64,000 nucleotides of DNA from Alphaproteobacteria bacterium. Its GTDB lineage: Bacteria; Pseudomonadota; Alphaproteobacteria; JACAEB01. Positions 57,138 through 64,000 of the stretch are shown in pieces (position 1 is the first letter of the stretch; each line of letters opens with the position of its first letter). A program made the position numbers and the translations under genes. The notes beneath the pieces were generated by a model. The model saw nothing but the letters and a program-made list of their open reading frames with translations. It made no database searches and had not been told where the DNA came from. The DNA lies in NCBI GenBank assembly GCA_024236075.1, contig JACKLE010000001.1, forward strand, positions 372,001 to 436,000, given 5' to 3'.

Positions 57138-57161
57138 CGCTATATCCGGTTGACTATAGCG
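57138..57161. promoter_or_regulatory. ModE-type operator upstream of modABC
   Basis: A perfect inverted repeat, CGCTATA (57138-57144) and TATAGCG (57155-57161), with a 10-base spacer. It is close to the ModE consensus of CG-T-TATAT half-sites and lies 27 bases before the modA start. ModE normally represses mod genes when molybdate is plentiful. A ModE-like gene converges at 59853-60224. Confidence 0.8.
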
Positions 57162-57188
57162 ACCTTCGTTCGGCGCGAGGGCTCCACG

Positions 57189-57956
57189 ATGATGAAATGG
57201 GCGGCCGCTCTGATCGCGCTCGCCTTGGCGGTCGCCGGTCCGGCGCGGGCCGGCGAGGTCTCCGTCTTCGCGGCGGCGAGCCTCACCGACGCGCTCGAGG
57301 ACGTCGCCGAGGCCCGGCCCGCAGAGGCAGGCGCGGTGCGCTTCTCCTTCGCCTCCTCCTCGACGCTCGCGCGCCAGATCGAGGCCGGCGCGCCCGCGGA
57401 CCTCTTCCTGTCCGCGGACGCCCAATGGATGGACTATCTCGACACGCGGGGCCTCCTCGCGCCGGGCACGCGCCGGAACCTCCTCGGCAATGCGCTGGTC
57501 GTCGTCGCTCCGGCGGACAGTCCCGTCACGGAGCTTTCCCTCGACGCGGAGAGCCTCGCGGCCGCGCTCGGCGAGAAGGGCTTTCTCGCGGTCGGCGATC
57601 CCGATCACGTCCCCGCCGGCATCTACGCGAAGGAGGCGCTGGAGAGCCTCGGGCTCTGGGACGGCCTCGCCACGCGGCTCGCGCGCGCCGACAATGTGCG
57701 CGCCGCGCTCGTCCTCGTCGCGCGCGGCGAGGCGCCGCTCGGCATCGTCTACGCGACGGACGCGAAATCCTCCGGCGAGGTGAAGGTCGTCGCGCGCTTT
57801 CCCGCGGGCAGCCACACGCCGATCGTCTATCCCGCCGCGCTCGTCGCGGGCCGCGAGAGCGCCGAGGCGGCCGCGTTCCTCGCTTTTCTTTCGGGCGCGC
57901 AGGCGCGGGCGATCTTCGCCGCGCGCGGCTTCCTCGACCCGGACGCCGGCCCGTGA
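57189..57956 (+). CDS. modA: Molybdate ABC transporter substrate-binding protein
   Basis: A 255-residue periplasmic protein with a signal peptide (to A-R-A-G). Molybdate-binding signatures are V-F-A-A-A-S-L-T-D-A-L near the mature N-terminus, F-S-F-A-S-S-S-T-L-A-R-Q, A-D-L-F-L-S-A-D and V-P-A-G-I-Y-A. These supply the Ser/Ala/Tyr oxyanion ligands. It delivers molybdate or tungstate to ModBC. The stop overlaps the modB GTG start by 4 bases. Confidence 0.96.
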   Translation: MMKWAAALIALALAVAGPARAGEVSVFAAASLTDALEDVAEARPAEAGAVRFSFASSSTLARQIEAGAPADLFLSADAQWMDYLDTRGLLAPGTRRNLLGNALVVVAPADSPVTELSLDAESLAAALGEKGFLAVGDPDHVPAGIYAKEALESLGLWDGLATRLARADNVRAALVLVARGEAPLGIVYATDAKSSGEVKVVARFPAGSHTPIVYPAALVAGRESAEAAAFLAFLSGAQARAIFAARGFLDPDAGP

Positions 57957-58651
57957 GCGCGCTCGTCCTGAGCCCGGCCGAGGCCGAGGCGCTGCTTCTC
58001 AGCCTCAAGGTGGCGCTCGTCGCCGTCCTCGCGGCGCTGCCCTTCGCGGTCGGCGCGGCCCTTCTCCTGGCACGGACGGAATTTCCGGGAAAGACGCTTC
58101 TCGACGCGCTCGTCCATCTGCCGCTCGTCCTGCCGCCGGTGGTGATGGGCTATCTCCTGCTCGTCGCGCTCGGCACGCGCGCGCCGCTCGGGGCTTTCCT
58201 CCTCGAGCATTTCGGCATCCGCTTCGCCTTCTCCTGGACGGGCGCGGCGCTCGCGGCGGCGATCCTCACCTTTCCCTTCCAGGTGCGCGCGATCCGGCTC
58301 GCGCTCGAGGCGGTCGACCGCGGGCTCGGCGAGGCGGCGGCGAGCCTCGGCGCGGCGCCCCTCGACCGCTTCCTCACCGTGACGCTTCCGCTGGCGGCGC
58401 CGGGGCTTCTCGCCGGCGCCGTCACCGCCTTCGCGGCGAGCCTCGGCGAGTTCGGCGCCATCATCACCTTCGTGTCGAACATTCCGGGCGAGACGCGCAC
58501 GCTGCCGCTCGCCATCTACACGGCGATCCAGTCGCCGGGCGGCGAGGCGGCGGCGGCGCGGCTCGCCTGCCTCTCCATCGCGCTCGCGCTTCTCGGGCTC
58601 GCCGCCGCCGAGCTCGGCGCGCGCCGCCTCAAGCGGCTCGTCGGCCTGTGA
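57953..58651 (+). CDS. modB: Molybdate ABC transporter permease
   Basis: A 232-residue inner-membrane permease with about five or six helices. L-P-L-V-L-P-P-V-V-M-G-Y is a ModB hallmark. The EAA loop, E-A-A-A-S-L-G-A-A-P-L-D-R-F, contacts the ATPase. S-L-G-E-F-G-A is also conserved. GTG starts at both ends of the coupled set: it overlaps modA upstream and modC downstream (GTGA both times). Confidence 0.96.
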   Translation: MSALVLSPAEAEALLLSLKVALVAVLAALPFAVGAALLLARTEFPGKTLLDALVHLPLVLPPVVMGYLLLVALGTRAPLGAFLLEHFGIRFAFSWTGAALAAAILTFPFQVRAIRLALEAVDRGLGEAAASLGAAPLDRFLTVTLPLAAPGLLAGAVTAFAASLGEFGAIITFVSNIPGETRTLPLAIYTAIQSPGGEAAAARLACLSIALALLGLAAAELGARRLKRLVGL

Positions 58652-59727
58652 GCCTTAAGATCGCCATTCGCCTCGCCAGGGGCGCGTTCTCGCTCGATGT
58701 CGATTTCGCGGCGCCGAGCCCCGGCGTCACCGCGCTCTTCGGTCCCTCGGGCTCGGGAAAGACGAGCCTCGTCCATTGCGTCGCCGGCCTCGCGCGCCCG
58801 CGCGAGGGCCGCATCGCGCTCGGCGGCGAGGTGTTCCTCGACAGCGAGGCGCGGATCTTCGTGCCGGCCCATGCGCGGGGCTGCGCCTGCGTCTTCCAGG
58901 ACGCGCGGCTCTTTCCGCATCTCGGCGTCGACGGGAATCTGCGCTACGGCGCAAGGCGCGCGAAAGCGCCGCCCACGGAGGAGGAGATTGCCGGCGTCGT
59001 GGACCTGCTCGGCCTGCGGCCGCTGCTCGCCCGGCGCGTGAGGGGCCTCTCGGGCGGCGAGCGCCAGCGCGTCGCGCTGGGGCGCGCGCTCCTCGCGCGG
59101 CCGCGCCTGCTGCTGCTCGACGAGCCGCTCGCGAGCCTCGACGCGGCGCGCAAGGAGGAGATCCTGCCCCATCTCGAAAGCCTGGCGCGCGGGGCGCGCG
59201 TCCCGATGCTCTATGTGAGCCATGCCATCGACGAGGTGGCGCGCCTCGCCGATCGCGTCGTCGTGCTCACGGCGGGCCGCGTGACGGCGCAGGGGAGCGT
59301 CTTCGAGGTCCTCTCGAGCCTCGATGCCGGCGAGGCGCTCGGGGCTCAGGGCCTCGGCGGGGTGATCGCCGCCCGCCACGAGGCGATCGACGAGCGCCAT
59401 GCGCTGAGCGCGCTCGCCTTCGACGGCGGGCGCCTGCTGGTGCCGAGGCTCGCGCAGCCTCTCGGCTCTGAAGTCCGCATACGGATCGACGCGCGCGACG
59501 TGACCCTCGCGCTCGGCGAGCCCGCGGGCCTCAGCGCGAACAACCTGCTCGCGGCCGAGATCGTCGCGCTGCGCCGCGCCGGAGCCGGCACGGTCGATGT
59601 GCGCCTCGCATGCGGATCGGCGCGGCTCGTCGCGCGGGTGACGAGCCTTTCCGCCGAGCGGCTCGGCCTCGCGCCGGGCCTCGGCGTGACCGCGATCGTG
59701 AAGAGCGTGACGGTGGCGGGGCGGTGA
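58648..59727 (+). CDS. modC: Molybdate ABC transporter ATP-binding protein
   Basis: A 359-residue ATPase driving molybdate import. Walker A is G-P-S-G-S-G-K-T (32-39). The signature is L-S-G-G-E-R-Q-R. Walker B is L-L-L-L-D-E-P-L-A-S-L-D, followed by a switch His in V-S-H-A-I-D-E-V. The C-terminal region (about 285-355, S-A-N-N-L-L-A-A-E) is a TOBE/Mop domain that can bind molybdate and regulate activity. GTG start with a 4-base overlap with modB. Confidence 0.96.
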   Translation: MSLKIAIRLARGAFSLDVDFAAPSPGVTALFGPSGSGKTSLVHCVAGLARPREGRIALGGEVFLDSEARIFVPAHARGCACVFQDARLFPHLGVDGNLRYGARRAKAPPTEEEIAGVVDLLGLRPLLARRVRGLSGGERQRVALGRALLARPRLLLLDEPLASLDAARKEEILPHLESLARGARVPMLYVSHAIDEVARLADRVVVLTAGRVTAQGSVFEVLSSLDAGEALGAQGLGGVIAARHEAIDERHALSALAFDGGRLLVPRLAQPLGSEVRIRIDARDVTLALGEPAGLSANNLLAAEIVALRRAGAGTVDVRLACGSARLVARVTSLSAERLGLAPGLGVTAIVKSVTVAGR

Positions 59728-59745
59728 GGCGATGCGAAGGGAGGA

Positions 59746-59859
59746 GGGAGTACGGAGTGGCGAGTGGAGAGTGGCGAACAGGCGCGCCGATGCTGTCGAT
59801 TTGGCGCGCCGTCGCGCCCATTTTCTACTCGCCGCTCACTACCCGCTAATCCCTACTCC
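59746..59859. repeat. Second heptad-repeat element, modC/modE junction
   Basis: Five degenerate heptamers run at 59746-59780: GGGAGTA, CGGAGTG, GCGAGTG, GAGAGTG, GCGAACA. An inverted run of five lies at 59825-59859 (CTACTCG, CCGCTCA, CTACCCG, CTAATCC, CTACTCC). The 44-base centre contains two GGCGCGCC octamers. Like the copy at 27954-28046 it fills a convergent gene junction; its right arm reaches the modE stop region. Confidence 0.8.
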
Positions 59860-60224
59860 CCACGCACGGATCTCCCTCCGGCAAGGGTGGCGAGGCGCGC
59901 GCGCTCGGTTGCGGTCGCCGCCTCGGCCTGGGCGTGCGCCGCCTCGTAGAGGCCCACGATCTCCTCGCCGCGCGGCGTGAGGCTCGCGCCGCCATGCGCC
60001 GAGCCGCCGACGGTGGTCGCGACGACGGGACCGGCGCCGAGCCCGTTCATCTCGTCGATGAGCAGCCAGGCCCGGCGATAGGACATGGAAAGCGCGCGCG
60101 CGGCCGCGGCGATCGAGCGCTCCGACGCGACCGCCTTCAGAAGCGCGATCTTGCCGGGCCCGATGCGGCCCTTGCCGTCGATGTCGATGCGCACCCAGAG
60201 GCGGGCGCCGTCGGAATCGGCCAT
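59853..60224 (-). CDS. modE: ModE-like molybdate-responsive regulator, DNA-binding domain only
   Basis: A 123-residue winged-helix protein matching the N-terminal domain of ModE: R-I-G-P-G-K-I-A-L-L-K-A-V and S-I-A-A-A-A-R-A-L-S-M-S-Y-R-R-A-W, then T-P-R-G-E-E-I-V. E. coli ModE (about 262 residues) adds two TOBE/Mop domains that bind molybdate; these are absent here. It is convergent with modC, and a ModE-type site lies before modA. The molybdate signal might come through another Mop protein. Confidence 0.9.
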   Translation of the reverse strand: MADSDGARLWVRIDIDGKGRIGPGKIALLKAVASERSIAAAARALSMSYRRAWLLIDEMNGLGAGPVVATTVGGSAHGGASLTPRGEEIVGLYEAAHAQAEAATATERARLATLAGGRSVRGE

Positions 60225-60267
60225 GGCGCGAAGCCTATGCCCGGCCGCGAGGCGCGTCGAGGCCGTC

Positions 60268-61293
60268 TCAGAGCAGCGAGGCGCCGGGCCGCTTGGCGAT
60301 GCCGCCGCGCAGCATCTTCGCCGCGATCTCCGGCAGCGGGCGCGGATGATTGCCGTTGATCCAGAGGCGCAGGAGCAGCCGCTTGCGCTCGGCTTCGGCG
60401 AAATCCTCGAACTCGTCGCGCATGTGGAACGTCGTGCAGTTGGAGAAGGCGACGATCTCGCCCGGCGCGAGGCGCATATCGGCCCTTAGCGCCGGATCGC
60501 GCGCGAGCCCCTCGACGAAATCGACGGCGGCGGTCTCGATCTCGGTCAGCGGAATGCCGTTCTTGGCGGGCGCGGTGCGGATGGTCTTGCCGTTGAAGCC
60601 CGCGCTGAGCTTGCCCGCGACGAAGCTGAAGACCGGCAGGCGGAACTCCGTCGTCTCGTCGCCCGTGCCCTTCTTGCCGTAGCCGCGCAGGTCGTGGTGG
60701 AAGCCGCGATAGAGCGCCTCGAGATATTCCGGATGCTCGGCGAGCACGCGGTTGTAGATCGCCATGGAGCTGGCGAGCGAGGTCGTGCCGCCGCGCTTGG
60801 CCTGCCGCAGGCAGAGGAGCGAGCTTATGTCGCATCCATCCGTATGCGGACGCAGCTCGTCGTTCGAGAGATAGCCGCGCGCGTTCGGATCGGTCGCGTA
60901 GTTCGAGCCGCGGTCCGTGACCTCGGCGATGATCTCGCCCGTCACGCTCTGCGATTTGGGCGCGCCGAGGTGGATGCCGAACCAGGCGTAGAGGAGCTCG
61001 ATCTCCGGCCGCGTCAGCTCCTCGACGGGCACGCCGGAGAGGAGGAAGAGGCCGCGCCCCTCGTCGAGCTCGTCCTCGATGCGGTCCACGATCTCGGTGA
61101 AGCGGGGGGTCTTGCCGCTCGAGCGCTCGAGGCTGCGCCAGTCGAGGCCGCGCGCGACGAGGGCCCGGGAGAAGTCGACGACCTCGTCGCGCTCGCGCGC
61201 GTCGAGCCTGTGGCGCCAGGCCGTGTCGCGCTCGAGATCGCGCACGGTCCATGCGCTGCGGTCGGCAACCGGCGTTCGGAGCATCTCGGCCAT
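60268..61293 (-). CDS. TauD/TfdA family Fe(II)/2-oxoglutarate dioxygenase
   Basis: A 341-residue dioxygenase. Iron ligands are H-x-D in R-P-H-T-D-G-C-D and the distal His in T-T-F-H-M-R-D. The 2-oxoglutarate Arg is in L-L-L-R-L-W-I-N-G-N. The N-terminal 70 residues look like a separate helical lid. Family members hydroxylate or demethylate small molecules such as taurine, carnitine precursors or amino acids. It lies 98 bases after the SET gene on the same strand, last in the GNAT-deacetylase/SET group. The substrate is unknown. Confidence 0.88.
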   Translation of the reverse strand: MAEMLRTPVADRSAWTVRDLERDTAWRHRLDARERDEVVDFSRALVARGLDWRSLERSSGKTPRFTEIVDRIEDELDEGRGLFLLSGVPVEELTRPEIELLYAWFGIHLGAPKSQSVTGEIIAEVTDRGSNYATDPNARGYLSNDELRPHTDGCDISSLLCLRQAKRGGTTSLASSMAIYNRVLAEHPEYLEALYRGFHHDLRGYGKKGTGDETTEFRLPVFSFVAGKLSAGFNGKTIRTAPAKNGIPLTEIETAAVDFVEGLARDPALRADMRLAPGEIVAFSNCTTFHMRDEFEDFAEAERKRLLLRLWINGNHPRPLPEIAAKMLRGGIAKRPGASLL

Positions 61294-61391
61294 GGCGGTC
61301 CTCTCCCGGGGCTTTTCTACGGCTCTGAGCCGTGAATATGCACGCGGGAAGGGAGGCGGGCAATGCCGGCGTTCGGCCTTGCCCGCTCGGA

Positions 61392-61832
61392 TCAGGCCGC
61401 CGTCTCGAACCAGAGCGGGCAGCGATAGCGGTAGGTGATCTCCTCGCCCGGCGCTATCGGCGCGAGCGCGACGAGCTCGCAGACATAGCCGAGAGCCGTC
61501 TCGACGAAGCGCACATCCGCATTCGGAGCGTCCGAGTGGTTGATGAGGCTCGCATGGCCCAGGACCATGAGGCCCGCCTTCGCGTCCAGGGGATGGGCGA
61601 AATAGAAGTCGCCCAGCGGGTGCATGCGATCGAGGACGGGCGCCTGGTCCGCGCCGATGGGAACGGTGCAGGCGCGCTCGACGACGTCGCCGGGCGCGAG
61701 GGCGCTCACGGCGAAGAGGCCGCGGCCGCGGCCCTGCGACAGGCCGGGCCGGGCGCGCGGCGCCTCGGCTGGCCAAAGGGCGGCCGGAGCGCGCGAAGCC
61801 TCCGGCCCCGACTCTTCTCTGAGGGCAGACAT
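61392..61832 (-). CDS. SET-domain protein
   Basis: A 146-residue protein with a compact SET fold. It contains G-R-G-L-F-A-V, then L-I-N-H-S-D-A-P-N-A-D-V (the NHS-x-x-PN core) and G-E-E-I-T-Y-R-Y. These form the knot that binds SAM and the target lysine channel. Pre- and post-SET Cys clusters are absent. SET proteins methylate protein lysine. The gene is 13 bases after the GNAT-deacetylase fusion, so the two are probably cotranscribed. The substrate is unknown; a small-molecule or ribosomal protein target is possible. Confidence 0.85.
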   Translation of the reverse strand: MSALREESGPEASRAPAALWPAEAPRARPGLSQGRGRGLFAVSALAPGDVVERACTVPIGADQAPVLDRMHPLGDFYFAHPLDAKAGLMVLGHASLINHSDAPNADVRFVETALGYVCELVALAPIAPGEEITYRYRCPLWFETAA

Positions 61833-61845
61833 GTTCGGTTTGCTT

Positions 61846-63999
61846 TCATCCGCTCAAATTCTTGACGTAGATGACCTTGCCGTCGCCGGGCCGGTAGAAA
61901 TCCTCGAGCTCGACGACCTTCTTGAAGCCCGTTCTGCGGTAGAACGCCCGCGTGGGCTCGTATTTCTCCGTTGACGACGTATCGACAAAGACGCGTTCGC
62001 CGCCGGCGGCCTTGATGGCGGCCTCGGTGCGCGCGAGAATCTCGCGCCCGAGCCCGTGGCCTTGCTCGCTCGGGCGGACCACGATCCAGTAGAGATCGTA
62101 GCTCGCCTCCGTGGCCGGGGTCCGTCCGTAGCAGGAATAGCCGACGAGGCGCGAGCCCCGTTCGGCGACGAGAAACTCATAGCCGCTCACGCGCCCCTTG
62201 TTGACGCGCTCCTCGACGAGCTCGGCCGCGATCGCCGTCTCCTCGCTCGAGAACATGTCCGTCGCCGCGACGAGCGTGCGCACGATCTCGATGTCGGCGC
62301 GGGTGACGTCCTCCCGCCAGGCGGGGACCTTGGCGCCGTTGACGGCCGCGCGCCTGGCGTGGCGGCGGTCGGCCGGCGGATGGCTCGCGGCCGCCTCGGA
62401 GAGGCCGGCGAAGAAGTTGCGGGCGTTGATGCCGAGCGTGCGCACGCGGTAGCCGCCTTCCTGGACGACGAGCGTCGGCAGCGACGCCTCGCCGATCATG
62501 GCGCCGAGCGCGCGGAAGTCCGCCGCGCCGTTCGCCCAGGTGCCGGTCGGGTCGCCGCGTCCCGTGTCGAAGCCGATGGCGAGCACGAGGAAGTCCGGGT
62601 CGTGGCGGCGTACCCGGGCGAGCGCCTTGGCGACGGCGGCGCGGTGCTCGGCCGGCGAGGTCTTCTCGGGCAGCGGGATGTTGAGATTGTATCCGGCCCC
62701 GCGCCCGCGCCCGCGCTCGTCGGCGAACCCCGAGAAATAGGGATAGGCGTAGCTCGGATGGCCGTGCACGGAGACGGTGAGCACGTCGTCGCGCTCGTAG
62801 AAGATGTCCTGCGTCCCGTTGCCGTGGTGATAGTCGAGATCGAGGACCGCGACCCGTCCGTAGCGGGAGAGATAGTGCGCCGCCACGGCCGCGTTGTTGA
62901 AATAGCAGAAGCCGCCGAAGGAGCGCCGCTCGGCATGGTGGCCCGGCGGGCGCACCAGCGCATAGGCCGCGCGGGAGCCCTCGAGCACCAGCTCGGCCGC
63001 GGTCAGCGTGCAGTCGATGGCGCGCCGCGCGGCCGGGTAGGCGTTGCGGTTCAGGGGCGTGAAGGTGTCTATGCACCAGTAGCCCGCGAGCACCGTGCGG
63101 TCCTTGGGCTTGCGGTTCGGATTGCGGATCGGGAAGGTGTACGGATAGATCGATTTCTTGAGCGGCGCCTCGGCGCAGGCGCGCTCGATGAAGTCGACGA
63201 GGGCGCCGTCGTGCACCTCGCGCAGATGCCGCTCCGGGAAGCGCTTCGCGGGCACGCGCTCGAAAAGCTCCGTCTTGTCGATCTCCTCGAGGATCGAGGC
63301 GACGCGCACCGGCGCCTCGACATAGCCGCGCTCGCGCACGTGATGGATGTCGTGCCGGTCGTTGACGACGAGGGGCATCTTCGTCTTGAGGCGGCGGATC
63401 TCGCGGACCTCGCGATGCGTCTCGCGGGTCGTGTAGCGCGGCGCGCGCAGGCCGTAGCCGCCGGGCCGCACGGAGCGGACGACCATGTCGATATAGCCGG
63501 GCGGGCAGATCTCGGCGTATTTGCGCTCGAGGATGGCGCGCAAGATTCGCCGCAGCGTCTCGGCCTCGGGAAGCGCGTGGCGGCCGAGCCCGTCGAAGAC
63601 GAGGTAGGGGCTGTCCGGCGTGCCCGGCTCGATGGGCTGCTCGTAGGCGGTGCCGAGAATGGGCCGCGCGCCGAAGCGCTCGTAGAATTTGAGCCGGGAC
63701 ATGTTCTGCTTGCGGACGGCCTCGTTCGGGCTCAGCTCGGGCTCGTCGGGCAGGCATTCGAAATAGAGGCCCTGGGCGCCGAGGGCGAGCGACTCCTCGC
63801 GCACGCGCTCGTAGAGCACGCCCCCGAGCCCGCCGCCCGAGCCGCCCGGCGCGGCCGAGATGGTGTCGAGAAAGGCGACCTTGAGGTCGGTGAGGAAGAG
63901 CAGGAACGCGAAGGCGCGCACATGGCCCTTGGCGTTCTCCGCGACGAGCAGCTCGGCGACGAGCTTGTAGCGCAGCGGGTCCTCGAGGAGCTTCGGCAC
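61846..63999 (-). CDS. GNAT-histone-deacetylase-GNAT fusion protein (partial at right edge)
   Basis: 717 residues are visible; the frame reaches the window edge, so the N-terminus may be longer. Residues about 1-120 resemble a GNAT acetyltransferase (G-G-L-G-G near 56-60, F-Y-E-R-F-G-A near 105-111). Residues about 205-540 are a class II HDAC/acetylpolyamine amidohydrolase domain. P-P-G-H-H is at 351-355, D-L-D-Y-H-H with metal ligands D389 and H391, G-F-D-T with D478, and active Tyr517 in E-G-G-Y. Residues about 565-717 are a second GNAT with Q-G-H-G-L-G (646-651). It may deacetylate polyamines or proteins while the flanking domains acetylate. Confidence 0.85.
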   Translation of the reverse strand: MPKLLEDPLRYKLVAELLVAENAKGHVRAFAFLLFLTDLKVAFLDTISAAPGGSGGGLGGVLYERVREESLALGAQGLYFECLPDEPELSPNEAVRKQNMSRLKFYERFGARPILGTAYEQPIEPGTPDSPYLVFDGLGRHALPEAETLRRILRAILERKYAEICPPGYIDMVVRSVRPGGYGLRAPRYTTRETHREVREIRRLKTKMPLVVNDRHDIHHVRERGYVEAPVRVASILEEIDKTELFERVPAKRFPERHLREVHDGALVDFIERACAEAPLKKSIYPYTFPIRNPNRKPKDRTVLAGYWCIDTFTPLNRNAYPAARRAIDCTLTAAELVLEGSRAAYALVRPPGHHAERRSFGGFCYFNNAAVAAHYLSRYGRVAVLDLDYHHGNGTQDIFYERDDVLTVSVHGHPSYAYPYFSGFADERGRGRGAGYNLNIPLPEKTSPAEHRAAVAKALARVRRHDPDFLVLAIGFDTGRGDPTGTWANGAADFRALGAMIGEASLPTLVVQEGGYRVRTLGINARNFFAGLSEAAASHPPADRRHARRAAVNGAKVPAWREDVTRADIEIVRTLVAATDMFSSEETAIAAELVEERVNKGRVSGYEFLVAERGSRLVGYSCYGRTPATEASYDLYWIVVRPSEQGHGLGREILARTEAAIKAAGGERVFVDTSSTEKYEPTRAFYRRTGFKKVVELEDFYRPGDGKVIYVKNLSG

Positions 64000-64000
64000 C

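Overview
The window is about 64 kb of high-GC chromosomal DNA with dense, directional, often translationally coupled genes. The gene content suggests an alphaproteobacterium of the Hyphomicrobiales (Rhizobiales): an Usg-family protein, a twin-helix HIG1-type protein beside a PduO-type cobalamin adenosyltransferase, a TIGR02301-like protein, a sucCD-sucAB cluster, a ScfR/PccR-type regulator and a glyoxylate bypass. The genus cannot be fixed from the sequence alone. I see no rRNA, tRNA, transposase, integrase or CRISPR array.

Layout. 0-4.4 kb: a TPR protein, a retropepsin-like protein, an LpxR-type lipid A deacylase and an FkbM methyltransferase. 4.6-11.2 kb: sucC, sucD, sucA and sucB, the lower TCA steps from 2-oxoglutarate to succinate. 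11.2-14.4 kb (minus strand): etfB, etfA, 3-hydroxybutyryl-CoA dehydrogenase and a hotdog thioesterase, for acyl-CoA oxidation. 14.5-18.5 kb: a YbjN-like protein, cobalamin adenosyltransferase, a HIG1-like protein, then a lower-GC four-helix membrane protein and a secreted VWA protein. 18.7-24.9 kb: housekeeping genes (gluQ, esterase, HNH nuclease, KAS III, tag, ygfZ, VOC protein). 25-31 kb: a degenerate asparagine-synthetase-like protein, dihydroorotase, usg, a LysE exporter and a ThDP enzyme. 31.1-35.5 kb: a palindrome mosaic, a catalytically degenerate GspE/PilB-like protein, then an rhlE helicase, cold-shock protein and zinc-ribbon group. 35.6-40 kb: a TIGR02301-like protein, two tandem carboxylesterases and a PAS protein.

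40-50.3 kb is a C2/C3 carbon module. A methylmalonyl-CoA mutase, with a shortened small-subunit module fused to its N-terminus, is followed by a ClpP-like protease, the MeaB G-protein chaperone and a Nudix hydrolase. A ScfR/PccR-type regulator sits between the mutase and the divergent glyoxylate-bypass genes aceB and aceA. The adenosyltransferase at 15 kb would supply the mutase cofactor, and the product succinyl-CoA enters the TCA cycle at the step encoded by sucCD.

50.3-57.1 kb holds an exonuclease, hydrolases, a double-hotdog thioesterase, a response regulator, a VWA/YfbK protein and a dienoyl-CoA isomerase-like crotonase. 57.1-60.2 kb is modABC with a clear ModE-type palindrome and a convergent single-domain ModE. 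60.3-64 kb (minus strand) carries a GNAT-deacetylase-GNAT fusion running off the right edge, a SET-domain protein and a TauD-family dioxygenase. This resembles a set of modification writers and erasers and is the most unusual group in the window.

Two heptad-repeat elements with inverted arms lie at convergent junctions (pyrC/usg and modC/modE). Several intergenic hairpins are recorded as possible terminators.
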